Shown piece by piece: positions 25,253 through 34,595 of a stretch of DNA of 64,000 nucleotides (positions within the stretch are counted from its first letter, which is position 1; each line of letters starts with the position of its first letter). The notes beneath the pieces are model-generated. The model saw nothing but the letters and a program-made list of their open reading frames with translations, made no database searches and was not told the origin of the DNA. Made by a program: the position numbers and the translations under genes. The DNA comes from Prevotella multiformis DSM 16608 (GTDB taxonomy: Bacteria > Bacteroidota > Bacteroidia > Bacteroidales > Bacteroidaceae). The stretch covers positions 488,253 to 552,252 of the forward strand of contig NZ_GL872283.1 in assembly GCF_000191065.1 (NCBI RefSeq), written 5' to 3'.

Positions 25253-26248
25253 ATGGAAAATCAATATAAGAAAACCTTCCCCGACCTCATGGCTGGGAAG
25301 AAAATCATCTACGTTCACGGCTTCATGTCAGCCGGATCCACCCACACCGCACAGATTCTGCGCGACTACATGCCCCAGGCAACCGTCATCGCCCCCGACC
25401 TCCCCATACATCCCGAAGAGGCGATGGAACTGCTGCGGAATCTCGTCGGCACAGAGAAGCCCGACCTCATCATCGGCACGTCGATGGGAGGCATGTACAC
25501 GGAGATGCTCTATGGCATCGACCGCATCTGCGTAAACCCTGCTTTCCAGATGGGAGCAACCCTTACCGAGAGCAATATGATGGGGAAACAGGTCTACCAG
25601 AACGAACGGCAGGACGGCGTACAGGAGGTCATCGTTACCAAAGCACTGGTGAAGGAATACAGGGACATGACGGAGCAATGCTTCTCACAGGTGAACGAGG
25701 AGGAACGGCAGCACGTCTTCGGGCTCTTCGGCGATGCCGACTCCGTCGTACACACCTTCGATCTGTTCCGGGAGCATTACCCGCAGGCCATCCGCTTCCA
25801 CGGAGAACACCGCCTCATAGAAAAGGCCATCTTCCACTATCTCATGCCGGTCGTCCGATGGATTGACGACCGTCAGGAGGGGTGCGAACGCCGGACAGTA
25901 TTCATCGACCAGAACACCCTTGCCGACGGGTACGGAAAACCGAAGTCGAGCCTCCACAAAGCCTACGAGTTCTTACTCGACAACTACAACGTCTTCTTCG
26001 TCTGTCCTGCCCCGACGAACAGTCCGGAAGCCATTGCCAGACAGCAGGAATGGATTGAAGAGACCTTCAGTACGCCGGCATGGAATCACGTCGTCTTCAC
26101 CAACCAGCCACAGCTTCTTTATGGCGACTACCTCATCAGCAGCACCGGAAACGACGACTTCCTCGGAACAACACTGCACTTCGGCAGCGATGAGTTCAAG
26201 ACCTGGGAAGAAATCATCACTTTCTTTGAACGCCTGGGAGGACAGTAA
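25253..26248 (+). CDS. YqiA/UPF0227-type alpha/beta hydrolase fused to a HAD-like domain
   Basis: 331 aa with two parts. Residues 1-205: alpha/beta hydrolase with KIIYVHGFMSAGS, the nucleophile elbow LIIGTSMGGMY (Ser about 77), and FGDADSVV and HGEHRLI carrying the likely Asp and His. Residues 212-331 resemble the 5'-nucleotidase C (NT5C) branch of the HAD superfamily: RTVFIDQNTLADGYG stands where the DxDxT motif is expected, and YGDYLISSTGND stands where the usual YLIDD is. Both acid motifs are altered, so the HAD part may be non-catalytic. Substrate unknown. Preceded by a microrepeat leader. Confidence 0.75.
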   Translation: MENQYKKTFPDLMAGKKIIYVHGFMSAGSTHTAQILRDYMPQATVIAPDLPIHPEEAMELLRNLVGTEKPDLIIGTSMGGMYTEMLYGIDRICVNPAFQMGATLTESNMMGKQVYQNERQDGVQEVIVTKALVKEYRDMTEQCFSQVNEEERQHVFGLFGDADSVVHTFDLFREHYPQAIRFHGEHRLIEKAIFHYLMPVVRWIDDRQEGCERRTVFIDQNTLADGYGKPKSSLHKAYEFLLDNYNVFFVCPAPTNSPEAIARQQEWIEETFSTPAWNHVVFTNQPQLLYGDYLISSTGNDDFLGTTLHFGSDEFKTWEEIITFFERLGGQ

Positions 26249-26263
26249 AGAACAGGGCAAAGC

Positions 26264-26271
26264 TATCTTTG
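26264..26271 (+). promoter_or_regulatory. -7 element (TATCTTTG) before the Dna2-like gene
   Basis: TATCTTTGCGG is a good consensus match immediately before the 22-bp array at 26282. The leader to the start at 26515 would be about 240 nt and include the array. Confidence 0.6.
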
Positions 26272-26281
26272 CGGAATTATT

Positions 26282-26369
26282 TTCGTGAAAAGAAATATTT
26301 TTCTTCATGAAAAGAAATGTTTTTCTTCGTGAAAAGAAATTCTTCTCTTCATGGAAATAATTCAGGACA
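26282..26369 (+). repeat. 22-bp array, delta type, copy E
   Basis: Units start at 26282, 26304 and 26326 exactly 22 bp apart, with a partial fourth from 26348. Each opens TTCRTGAAAAGAAAT, and neighbouring halves are complementary (GAAAAGAAATA / TATTTTTC), so each unit can fold. Related sequence is at 44922-45009. Confidence 0.85.
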
Positions 26370-26514
26370 AGTGCCGTCTGACTGCAAAGACAATCTGTAA
26401 TGACCCGGTTTCAAGGCAACAGCTTTCACACAGGACATACACTAAAGATTCCGTCCTCACGCACTGCATAATTTCAACTCCTCTTCTTCGGGAAGGACGG
26501 AGAGATACTTTTCT

Positions 26515-29500
26515 ATGGCACACGAACTTTTCACACGCATCGCCGACATCCTCTCAGCGCCGGCAGAAGCACAGCCGCGCATCATGCACGAGGCACTCGT
26601 CATCGCCTGTCACGAAGGACTGAAGGAGACCCGCCACGGTTTCGGCAACCTCTCGTCGCAGGTAGAGTCGCTCTGCCGGCAGCATAACATAGCTCCACAG
26701 GACATCGTCGCCATCCAGAAGATGCGCCGGCACAGCAATTCCAGCGCACCCGTCCTGCCCGACGACGTGGCTTACGACTGCCGTGCCCTCGCTCTCTTCG
26801 TCTCTGCCGTCGTACAGGAGCCGGTCCCCCCGTTCCTTGTCGGCAGGATACCGGAACACGGACGCATGACGGAGCACATACAGATTGCAAACTACCGTTA
26901 CATCCGCTGCATCGTAAGGAAGTGGAACGAGAAGACCATACAGGTGGCCGTGACCAACCAGGACTGCAGTGAGAAGCTCCTGACGGTAGACTATACGGAC
27001 ACGCCGGAATATGTCGACTTCAGCTATCTGCGACCGCTGCTGCGCGAGGGGATGCAGCTGAACCTCCTCGACTGCACCGTCACACACCGGAAGGTGGTGC
27101 CAAGGCTCATCGTCGTAGAGCCCGACTATCTGCTGGATATATCCGCCATCGCCAACTGCTTTGAGAGTTACGGGCATCACCCGCTGCTCTTCACGGTCAA
27201 CCGGCTCGGTACACGGCCTGCCAACAAATACACCGTGCTGGGTAACTTCGCCGGGGCTGCACTCGATGACATCATCAACCATCCCGGACACTACGACATC
27301 AAGGACACCTTCCGCTCCAACTTCCGGGAGAAGGCACTGGACTTCGCCACCTGCCCCGACTTTGATGCCGCAGCCTTCAAGCAGGAGGCCGGACGGCAGG
27401 TGGAGAACATCAAGGACATTGTGGATGAAATCTTCCGCACTTTCGACCGTAGAAAAGCCATCCTCGAGCCGTCTTTCGTCTGCGAACAGCTGGGCATACA
27501 GGGACGTGTGGACCTGATGACGACCGACCTGAAGCTGCTTGTCGAACAGAAGTCGGGCAAGAACATCTTTATCGAACGCAAGTTCCGGAATCCGCACGGG
27601 TCACTCCATGTGGAGAAACATTATGTACAGCTGCTCCTCTACTACGGCATTCTGCAATACAACTTCCGCCTTACCCCGAAACAGGCACACATCCGGCTGA
27701 TGTACTCGAAATATCCTCTGCCCGACGGACTGCTCGAGGTGGAGCCGCTGCAATCGCTCCTGCACGAGGCCATCCGCTTCCGCAACCAGGCCGTGGCGAC
27801 GGAGTTCTGGATGGCAGAGAACGGATTTGGCAGAATACTGCCACTGCTTACCCCACAGACATTGAACACCGGGAAACAGAACGACCGGTTCTATCATGAA
27901 TACCTCCTGCCACAGCTTACGGAGACGCTTGCACCCCTCCACCGGCTCGACAGTCTGGAACGGGCCTACTTCATGCGTATGATGACCTTCGTCATCAAGG
28001 AACAGCTTGTATCGAAAGTGGGAGCACAGGAGGGCGTGGGAAACAGCTGTGCCGACCTCTGGAACATGCCCCTGGCAGAGAAGAAAGAGACAGGCAACAT
28101 CTACACAGAACTGACTCTCATGGGCAAAGAACGCAGCACTTCGTCCAACGGCTACGACACGGTGACACTCTGCATACCCCGGCAGGGGGATGACTTCCTG
28201 CCGAATTTCCGCAGAGGAGACATGGTCTACCTCTATGCGTACAGGAAAAACGAAGAACCGGACGTGCGGAAAAGCATTCTCTTCAAGGGATCGCTGCAGG
28301 AGATACACAGCGACCGGATCGTCGTACACCTCAGCGACGGACAGCAGAACCCCGACCTGATCAGCGGAGAACGCTTCGCCATCGAACATGCCGGAAGCGA
28401 CATCGGCGGCACATCGGCCATCCGGAGCCTCTACACGTTCATCACTTCGGAAACAGACCGCCGCCGGCTGCTCCTCGGCCAGCGTGCGCCACGTGTGGAC
28501 AAGACTTTGAGATTGTCGCACAGTTACCATCCCGGTTATGACGAGATTCTCCTGAAAGCAAAGCAGGCGCAGGACTATTTTCTCCTCATCGGTCCTCCGG
28601 GGACGGGGAAGACCTCACAGGCACTGCAGTTCCTTGTGCGTGAACAGTTAGCAGAATGTAATAATGTTCAAAGCCCAAAGCCCAAGGCTCAAAGTTCAAT
28701 CCTTCTCCTGGCCTATACAAATCGTGCTGTCGACGAGATCTGCAACATGCTTTCAGCGAACAAGCTCGATTATATCCGCGTGGGTAATGAGTTCAGTTGT
28801 TCCCCGGAATACAGCGACCATCTGTTACAGGAGGTCATCGACGGGAACCCGTCTCTTCACACCATCAGGTCGACCTTAGAGAATGCGCGGATTGTGGTAG
28901 CCACCACCTCAACGATGAATTCCCGTTCTGCCCTGTTCAACATCAAGCAGTTTGACCTCGCCGTCATCGACGAGGCGAGTCAGATATTAGAACCGAATAT
29001 TATCGGGCTGCTGACAAGCCGGCACGGGGAAGAGCGGGCAATCCGGAAGTTCATACTGATCGGCGACCACAAACAGCTGCCGGCGGTTGTGCAACAGAGT
29101 GATGCGGAAGTGATTGTCGAAGACGAAACACTGGAAGCTATCCACCTCACCTCCTGCGCCAACTCCCTCTTCGAGCGGCTCATCCTCACAGAGCGGGCAG
29201 CAGGACGCACAGACTTCATCGGCACACTGCACAGACAAGGACGAATGCACCCTGAAATTGCCGATTTTGCCAACCGCAGGTTCTATGCGAAAGAGCAACT
29301 GGAATGTGTGCCCTTGGCGCATCAGCTGGAACGGACCTTGCCTTATCATGAAGTAAGCGAAGACGAGACTGACGACATCTTGAAGACCCATCGCATGATC
29401 TTCATTCCTTCAAAACCCTGCCGGGAACTGAATGTTTCCGAAAAGGTAAACACGGAAGAAGCACGGATCATTGCCGATCTGCTCCGCCGTCTGCACCGGC

Positions 29501-29895
29501 AGCTCGGCAGCGACTTCAATCCGCAGAAATCCGTGGGAGTCATCGTTCCCTACCGCAATCAGATAGCCATGATTCGCAAGGAAATCGAGAAACTCGGCAT
29601 CCCGGGACTGGAAGAAATCAGCATCGACACGGTCGAACGCTACCAGGGCAGCCAGCGTGACATCATCCTCTATTCCTTCACGATTCAAAGCCGTTACCAG
29701 CTCGATTTCCTCACCGCCAATACTTTCTATGAGGACGGCCAGCCCATCGACCGGAAGCTGAACGTCGCCATCACACGGGCACGCAAGCAGCTGGTTCTTA
29801 CCGGCAATGAGGCAACGTTAAGACAGAACCCGCTCTTCGCAGAACTCATCGACTACATCAAGGAAAAAGGTGGCTACTACGAAGACGGCTGTTGA
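26515..29895 (+). CDS. Dna2-like nuclease-helicase (PD-(D/E)XK plus SF1 helicase)
   Basis: 1126 aa. A Cas4/RecB-type nuclease is seen near residues 290-375: GRVDLMTTDLKLLVEQKSGK gives the D...ExK core. A superfamily 1B helicase follows: Walker A GPPGTGKTSQ near 692, Walker B VIDEASQILEP near 816, DTVERYQGSQRDI near 1037 and LNVAITRARKQLVLTGN near 1081. This order matches DNA2/NAM7-type enzymes that trim and unwind flapped or broken DNA. A low-complexity insert lies between Walker A and motif Ia (28657-28700). Its role in repair or defence cannot be decided; no partner gene is adjacent. Confidence 0.88.
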   Translation: MAHELFTRIADILSAPAEAQPRIMHEALVIACHEGLKETRHGFGNLSSQVESLCRQHNIAPQDIVAIQKMRRHSNSSAPVLPDDVAYDCRALALFVSAVVQEPVPPFLVGRIPEHGRMTEHIQIANYRYIRCIVRKWNEKTIQVAVTNQDCSEKLLTVDYTDTPEYVDFSYLRPLLREGMQLNLLDCTVTHRKVVPRLIVVEPDYLLDISAIANCFESYGHHPLLFTVNRLGTRPANKYTVLGNFAGAALDDIINHPGHYDIKDTFRSNFREKALDFATCPDFDAAAFKQEAGRQVENIKDIVDEIFRTFDRRKAILEPSFVCEQLGIQGRVDLMTTDLKLLVEQKSGKNIFIERKFRNPHGSLHVEKHYVQLLLYYGILQYNFRLTPKQAHIRLMYSKYPLPDGLLEVEPLQSLLHEAIRFRNQAVATEFWMAENGFGRILPLLTPQTLNTGKQNDRFYHEYLLPQLTETLAPLHRLDSLERAYFMRMMTFVIKEQLVSKVGAQEGVGNSCADLWNMPLAEKKETGNIYTELTLMGKERSTSSNGYDTVTLCIPRQGDDFLPNFRRGDMVYLYAYRKNEEPDVRKSILFKGSLQEIHSDRIVVHLSDGQQNPDLISGERFAIEHAGSDIGGTSAIRSLYTFITSETDRRRLLLGQRAPRVDKTLRLSHSYHPGYDEILLKAKQAQDYFLLIGPPGTGKTSQALQFLVREQLAECNNVQSPKPKAQSSILLLAYTNRAVDEICNMLSANKLDYIRVGNEFSCSPEYSDHLLQEVIDGNPSLHTIRSTLENARIVVATTSTMNSRSALFNIKQFDLAVIDEASQILEPNIIGLLTSRHGEERAIRKFILIGDHKQLPAVVQQSDAEVIVEDETLEAIHLTSCANSLFERLILTERAAGRTDFIGTLHRQGRMHPEIADFANRRFYAKEQLECVPLAHQLERTLPYHEVSEDETDDILKTHRMIFIPSKPCRELNVSEKVNTEEARIIADLLRRLHRQLGSDFNPQKSVGVIVPYRNQIAMIRKEIEKLGIPGLEEISIDTVERYQGSQRDIILYSFTIQSRYQLDFLTANTFYEDGQPIDRKLNVAITRARKQLVLTGNEATLRQNPLFAELIDYIKEKGGYYEDGC

Positions 29896-29948
29896 AACGG
29901 TATGTGGAAAAGTACAGCCGGCAGGTTGTAATATACAAGGAAAAACAT

Positions 29949-29956
29949 TATTTTTG
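29949..29956 (+). promoter_or_regulatory. -7 element (TATTTTTG) before the lipoprotein gene
   Basis: TATTTTTGCAA. The in-frame ATG at 29959 lies too close to be transcribed, which moves the likely start to 30004 or 30013. Confidence 0.65.
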
Positions 29957-30003
29957 CAATGTGTTTAGATGGAAGATGTCGTATGCCGGAAGGCGTTAAG
30001 CGT

Positions 30004-30765
30004 ATGATTATGATGAGGAAAAAGACACTTTTCTTATTGCCGGTTCTTTGTGTGATGCTCCTGTCGTGTACGGACAGGAAACCTGTCAGCAGCGTTCATG
30101 AGGAACCGGTATTGCGGAAAGATACAGTCTCCGCAAAGAAAATGGAGGTTGCAGAAACCGTGAAAGCGAAGCCGCTTACGTATAAGATTCTTGTACCCTT
30201 CCTCTATCGCCTGTGTGACCCGGACACGCTGATAGACAGGGACTGGGCTGAACTTTACCAGCAAGGAAAGGATTATTACGTTGGAAAGGCGCATTATCGA
30301 ATTCGGAAAGAGGAAGACCCCTGTACAGGTGATTTGGCATCAGACCTGCGGGGAAAGCGGAAAACGATTCTGTTTGTCAATCAGCTGCCCATAAGAATGG
30401 GAAAGGTACAGGTGGCCGACGTTGAACTCTCAGACAGTTCTTACCTTGAACCCGGTACTGTCCGTAATTTCACTTTTTCCGGGAAACGTTACAAGTTGGA
30501 GGCAAAGGCGAAAGGGGAGGACATCTACAAGAATTACTGTCTGCTGCTGAACGGAGAGCGGATTGTCCGGCAAGCGCAGGTGGATGATGCTTGGTTCCGT
30601 CTTCTCTTTGCCGGCGACCTGGATGGTGACGGGAAGCTGGACCTGGTTCTTTCGGTACCGGCACATTATGAGAATCTCAGGGTCGTGCTGTTTCTGTCAT
30701 CTTGTGCGCAGGGCGGGCAGCAGCTTGGGAAAGCCGCCGTGGTAGATGACGACTTCAGCTGTTAG
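30004..30765 (+). CDS. Predicted lipoprotein of unknown function
   Basis: About 253 aa. Signal peptide MIMMRKKTLFLLPVLCVMLL with lipobox LLSC. The body is not recognised. Near the C-terminus LFAGDLDGDGKLDLVLSV resembles a calcium-binding loop of FG-GAP/dockerin type. The start at 30004 places a normal signal peptide at the N-terminus and is compatible with the promoter. The AT-rich type VI secretion remnant begins right after the stop. Confidence 0.7.
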   Translation: MIMMRKKTLFLLPVLCVMLLSCTDRKPVSSVHEEPVLRKDTVSAKKMEVAETVKAKPLTYKILVPFLYRLCDPDTLIDRDWAELYQQGKDYYVGKAHYRIRKEEDPCTGDLASDLRGKRKTILFVNQLPIRMGKVQVADVELSDSSYLEPGTVRNFTFSGKRYKLEAKAKGEDIYKNYCLLLNGERIVRQAQVDDAWFRLLFAGDLDGDGKLDLVLSVPAHYENLRVVLFLSSCAQGGQQLGKAAVVDDDFSC

Positions 30766-30779
30766 TCCCGGCCTGTGTC

Positions 30780-32105
30780 TTGTGTTTTGTTAGAAAGTAC
30801 ACTTTAAGATTAGAATATGGAACAACACTGTCTTCACTTGACATTGGGTTACAGACATTGGCACGTTCAGAACAGGTGTTCTCTTATCACTCCGGTGCTG
30901 ACCGTGAGATGCAACGTATGACGCCAGACTTGGCATATGGTCATGACAAACTTGCGGGTGAGGCTTTCCGTGCATCACTGGGAATGTTCTCAAAACCCGC
31001 ACGACAGCATGCACTGCCACGTGTCAGCAATGAAACGGAGCTCATCAATTACATGGGACGTAAGCAAGCTGCTGAGACTGCTGAGACACATTATATCACA
31101 GCTGAGAGTCAGGTACCGATCCTGCGTGTAGGTTCCGTTATAAGTCTCTACAGTTCATTCTTGGAACGTGTAGGAGACCTATCAGAAGAGAGTTTGGGTA
31201 ACTTTATCATTATCGAGATAACCCATGAGGTGAGCCAAGGAAGCTACTACAAAAACCGCTTCAAGGCTATCCCTGCAACGATAAAAGCACTGCCAAGTCC
31301 AAAGGTTCGTATGCCATTAGCAGAAACACAGATGGCAACTGTGCTTAGCAATGCTGACCCACAGGGTAAAGGCCGTGTGCGCGTGCGTATGAATTGGCAA
31401 ACGGATGGTATGCAGACAGGGTGGGTGCGTGTGATGACACCAGATGGCGGTAGCAGTAAGGACGTAAGGAGCAATCGCGGTTTTGTATTTATCCCAGAGG
31501 TAGGCGACCAAGTCCTCCTCGGTTTCCGTCATGGAGACCCTGCAAGACCATATGTTATGGGTAGCCTGTTTAACGGAACTACAGGTAGCGGAGGCTTTGC
31601 TGCCAACCACAAGAAAAGTCTTACCACCCGAAGCGGTTCGACCGTCACCTTTGACGATACCGCCCACACTATCCTTCTACAAACAACTCGTGCCAATAAA
31701 ATCTTCATTGACGAATTAAATGGCACCATCACCATATCTTCTGCCGAAGAAGTAAATGTCAACACAAAGAATGTCAACATCAATGCATCAGAGAACATGA
31801 ATGTAAATGTGGGTAAGAACTTCACAATGCAGGTGGGAGAACAGTCGTCTGTCAGTATCGGAAAAGATTCTTCGCTTTCTATAAATGGAAGTTCCGTATT
31901 GAGTATAATGGAAAATGTCAAATCGACTATTAGTGGTGACCAAACGACCGACATTTATGGTAATATGAACTTAAGCGTTATGAAGTCAGTTAAAACAAAA
32001 ATAAGTGAAGACTCAACTTACGAATCGTATGGGGTCACCACAATTACATCACAAGATAATTTATACCTTAAAAGCAGCACCAATGTGGATATAGCTAAAG
32101 AATAA
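30780..32105 (+). pseudogene. vgrG, 5'-truncated (type VI secretion spike)
   Basis: About 430 codons corresponding to the middle and C-terminus of a Bacteroidetes VgrG (normally near 600 aa). The N-terminal gp27-like lobe is missing, and the frame simply opens at 30780 on TTG with no ATG until inside the domain. The gp5-like OB fold is seen in VLSNADPQGKGRVRVRMNWQ and GFVFIPEVGDQVLLGF, with FRHGDPARPYVMGSLFNG. The C-terminal beta-helix spike shows repeats such as VNVNTKNVNINASENMNVNV. VgrG normally tips the T6SS tube and carries effectors. Without its N-lobe it should not trimerise into a working baseplate hub. The break lies near 30780-30830. Confidence 0.85.
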
Positions 32106-32109
32106 GAAT

Positions 32110-33249
32110 ATGAAGAAGATTTATCCTGTATTATTTATTTTGGTCTTTTGCGTGACAACACTGTCATGCAAGGGCTTATCAAACGGAAAGAATGACATGA
32201 GAACAAAGTTTAGTTGGAATTTTTATATCTCATCCCCTGTCCATTATTGCTCACAAATAAAGTATGCAAAAGTTTATTATGGGGATAATAATGAGACGAC
32301 AGATGTAATAGATCAGTCTACTCTGCGTGGACTTGGAAACGTTAATGCAACAACTTATTCTGTGAATCCACCCACTGGTGAAGTAAGTATTCCCAAAGGT
32401 ATAGACATGGTTTGGGTATCAATAGCAGATAAAAAGATTTATAGGGCAAATATCAAATTTTCCCAACAAATACAAAACAAACTTCTAAAAGCCTTTAGGG
32501 AAGGATTTTATAGCCATTGGAGAGAAAGTAATATGGATTTTAACGAGTTGGATGTAACAATTCTTCCAGGAGGACATCTATGGCTATACTTGGGAATAGG
32601 AAATTTAAGAAGGGTGCTGATTTGCGATACATTAAAGGGGGAAGAAATACACATGACACTTAAAGAATTCAGCGAAGACTTTTATAATGCATATCAAACT
32701 GTTGATAGTCTTTGTGCCGATGGATATGACACACCTTACATTATCGAACATGGATCAGAGTATGACAAAATCTGGGGAATTTATGCGCAGCGTTTTAACT
32801 ATCAATTTGATATACAATTTGAAAATAAGCAAACAGAGTTACGCAAAGGGAATTTTATTATTAATTTTGCCAATGGTGAGATACTGAATCATGATGACCC
32901 TGGATATTTTGAACAGCCTTCAAGACCCAACAAGATAGAGTTCCAATGGATTGCAGATGATATGCTCTATACGGGACATTTTTATTTTGATGAAGAAGAA
33001 GTGAAGAAAGCATTTATGGATGTTTATGGCAACAATCCTACTCAGCCAGGAAAAATTATCATTCAAGTAAGTAAATATAATAATTGGTTCGATATCTATT
33101 TGGAAGCGGGCAACAAGAAATATAAATTTGAAAAGACAAAGATTCATGTCTTTAAGCAAGGAGTTAATGACTCTGATGACAAGGCGGTTGTAATTTATGA
33201 TAATCATCCTCAAGATGGTAATGATATTCTTAATTTTATAGGAGAATAA
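32110..33249 (+). CDS. DUF2931 lipoprotein with two repeats, probable effector immunity protein
   Basis: 379 aa. SPII signal peptide (ILVFCVTTLSC, Cys about residue 20). Two halves look like tandem DUF2931 copies: IPKGIDMVWVSIADKKIYRA ... GGHLWLYLGIGNLRRVL in the first and RPNKIEFQWIADDMLYTGHF ... NNWFDIYLEAGNKKYKF in the second. DUF2931 genes are common in the variable parts of Bacteroidetes T6SS loci. It starts 4 bp after vgrG and ends 3 bp before the DUF2235 lipase gene, so all three were one operon. A periplasmic lipoprotein next to a lipase effector fits an immunity role, as with Tli proteins; this is inference. Strongly AT-rich. Confidence 0.75.
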   Translation: MKKIYPVLFILVFCVTTLSCKGLSNGKNDMRTKFSWNFYISSPVHYCSQIKYAKVYYGDNNETTDVIDQSTLRGLGNVNATTYSVNPPTGEVSIPKGIDMVWVSIADKKIYRANIKFSQQIQNKLLKAFREGFYSHWRESNMDFNELDVTILPGGHLWLYLGIGNLRRVLICDTLKGEEIHMTLKEFSEDFYNAYQTVDSLCADGYDTPYIIEHGSEYDKIWGIYAQRFNYQFDIQFENKQTELRKGNFIINFANGEILNHDDPGYFEQPSRPNKIEFQWIADDMLYTGHFYFDEEEVKKAFMDVYGNNPTQPGKIIIQVSKYNNWFDIYLEAGNKKYKFEKTKIHVFKQGVNDSDDKAVVIYDNHPQDGNDILNFIGE

Positions 33250-33252
33250 AAC

Positions 33253-34174
33253 ATGGGACAAGTTTATGTTAGAAATGGCTCTCCAAGTCTCAAAGACAAG
33301 AAAACTAAAAGTGTTAATATTCATATTGGTGTATTCTTTGATGGTACATCAAATAACTTTTATAATACAGATTACCGTAAAAAATCCCAACAAAAAATAT
33401 AACGATAAGGGTTTTAATCTATATGATAGTTATAGGGGGGACTATACAAATGTCGCTAAACTATATAACACATACTTTACCCAAGGGCATGATTTTAAAA
33501 TTTATATAGAAGGACCTGGAACGGTTTCACCTTTATGTAAATTAGATGAATCTGGTAATGAAGTTTATTATTCCATAGGCGCAGCAGATTCTCTAGCCTC
33601 GGCAGCATCTGGTAATTGGATAGAAAGTATGGGAAGTAAAATTAGAAAGGCTAATAATATAATAACCAAGAGATTAGCTGACAAATATCCTCCAAATACC
33701 ATTGTAAATATAAAAATGGATGTTTTTGGTTTTAGTCGTGGTGCAGCAGAAGCGAGACGTTTTATTAGTCCACAGAATATAGTTCCTCTACTATACGAAG
33801 AATTTGGAACCGCTTTAAATAATTATCGTATAAGTATAAATTTTCTTGGTCTCTTTGACACGGTCTTATCTGAATATAGTATTTTATCTGGCATTGAACT
33901 AAAATTACAATCTGATATTAAAAAAGTAGTACACCTTGTAGCGGCGAACGAGTATAGAGAACATTTCCCTGTAACAAGCATAAAGGAAAAAGGTAAGAAA
34001 TTACGCTCAAACTATATAGAGATAGTCCTTCCTGGAGCACATTCTGATATAGGTGGAGGCTACAATCAAGATGCGGTTGACTATCTCTATTATTTTAATA
34101 CTAACACACATGTGAAAGAATGGGAAAAATGGCCGTCAACATATGATTTAACAGATGAGAATTCTATAAAGTTC
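33253..34174 (+). pseudogene. DUF2235 (Tle1-like) lipase effector, frameshifted and truncated
   Basis: ATG at 33253 gives VNIHIGVFFDGTSNNFYNT, the N-terminal signature of DUF2235, then stops after 48 codons. The domain continues in the next frame (KKYNDKGFNLYDSYRGDYTN) through the nucleophile elbow MDVFGFSRGAAEARRF to about 34174, where the insertion sequence begins. Dropping one A from the A6 run at 33379-33384 (or 33392-33397) joins the two frames. The C-terminal part is missing on the other side of the insertion. Tle1 family members are T6SS phospholipases. The gene is either dead or, if the A-run slips, conditionally expressed as a truncated form. Confidence 0.8.
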
Positions 34175-34250
34175 GGGTCAGTCCTAAAATCCAGTTGCAA
34201 GCCTATCCTCTTAAGCGCATAATTTCATAAGTATTTATTACCTTTGCATC

Positions 34251-34595
34251 ATGAAGAGTGACCAACTATTACGTTGCATCTTTCCAGATGTACTTGCCGA
34301 CTACTTTGGTGTTGTCGATATTCACGAGAGTGTTTCCCAGTTTGATTTTTGGCTTGACGAGCGTAACTTTATGGAAAAGTCAGACCATAAGTTAGGCACT
34401 GTAAGCAGTTATGGTTTTACCAGCGAGCGTGTAATTCAGGACTTCCCCCTTCGTGGCAAAGCAGTTTACCTCCATGTTCGCCGTCGCAAGTGGCGTGACA
34501 GTTCCAACGGAGAGATATTTACTTATTCATATGATGATTTGACGGCTGAGGGCAGTAGACTATCCCCCGAGTTCGTTTCTTTTTTAAAAGAATAG
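34251..34595 (+). CDS. Transposase N-terminal part (orfA)
   Basis: 114 aa: begins CIFPDVLADYFGVVDIHESV and contains RGKAVYLHVRRRKWRDS, a DNA-binding region typical of the N-terminal half of ISAon1/ISL3-like transposases. It ends in a T6A4 run (TTTTTTAAAAG, 34580-34590) where slippage of one base would join it to the +1 frame of the catalytic part. Confidence 0.8.
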   Translation: MKSDQLLRCIFPDVLADYFGVVDIHESVSQFDFWLDERNFMEKSDHKLGTVSSYGFTSERVIQDFPLRGKAVYLHVRRRKWRDSSNGEIFTYSYDDLTAEGSRLSPEFVSFLKE

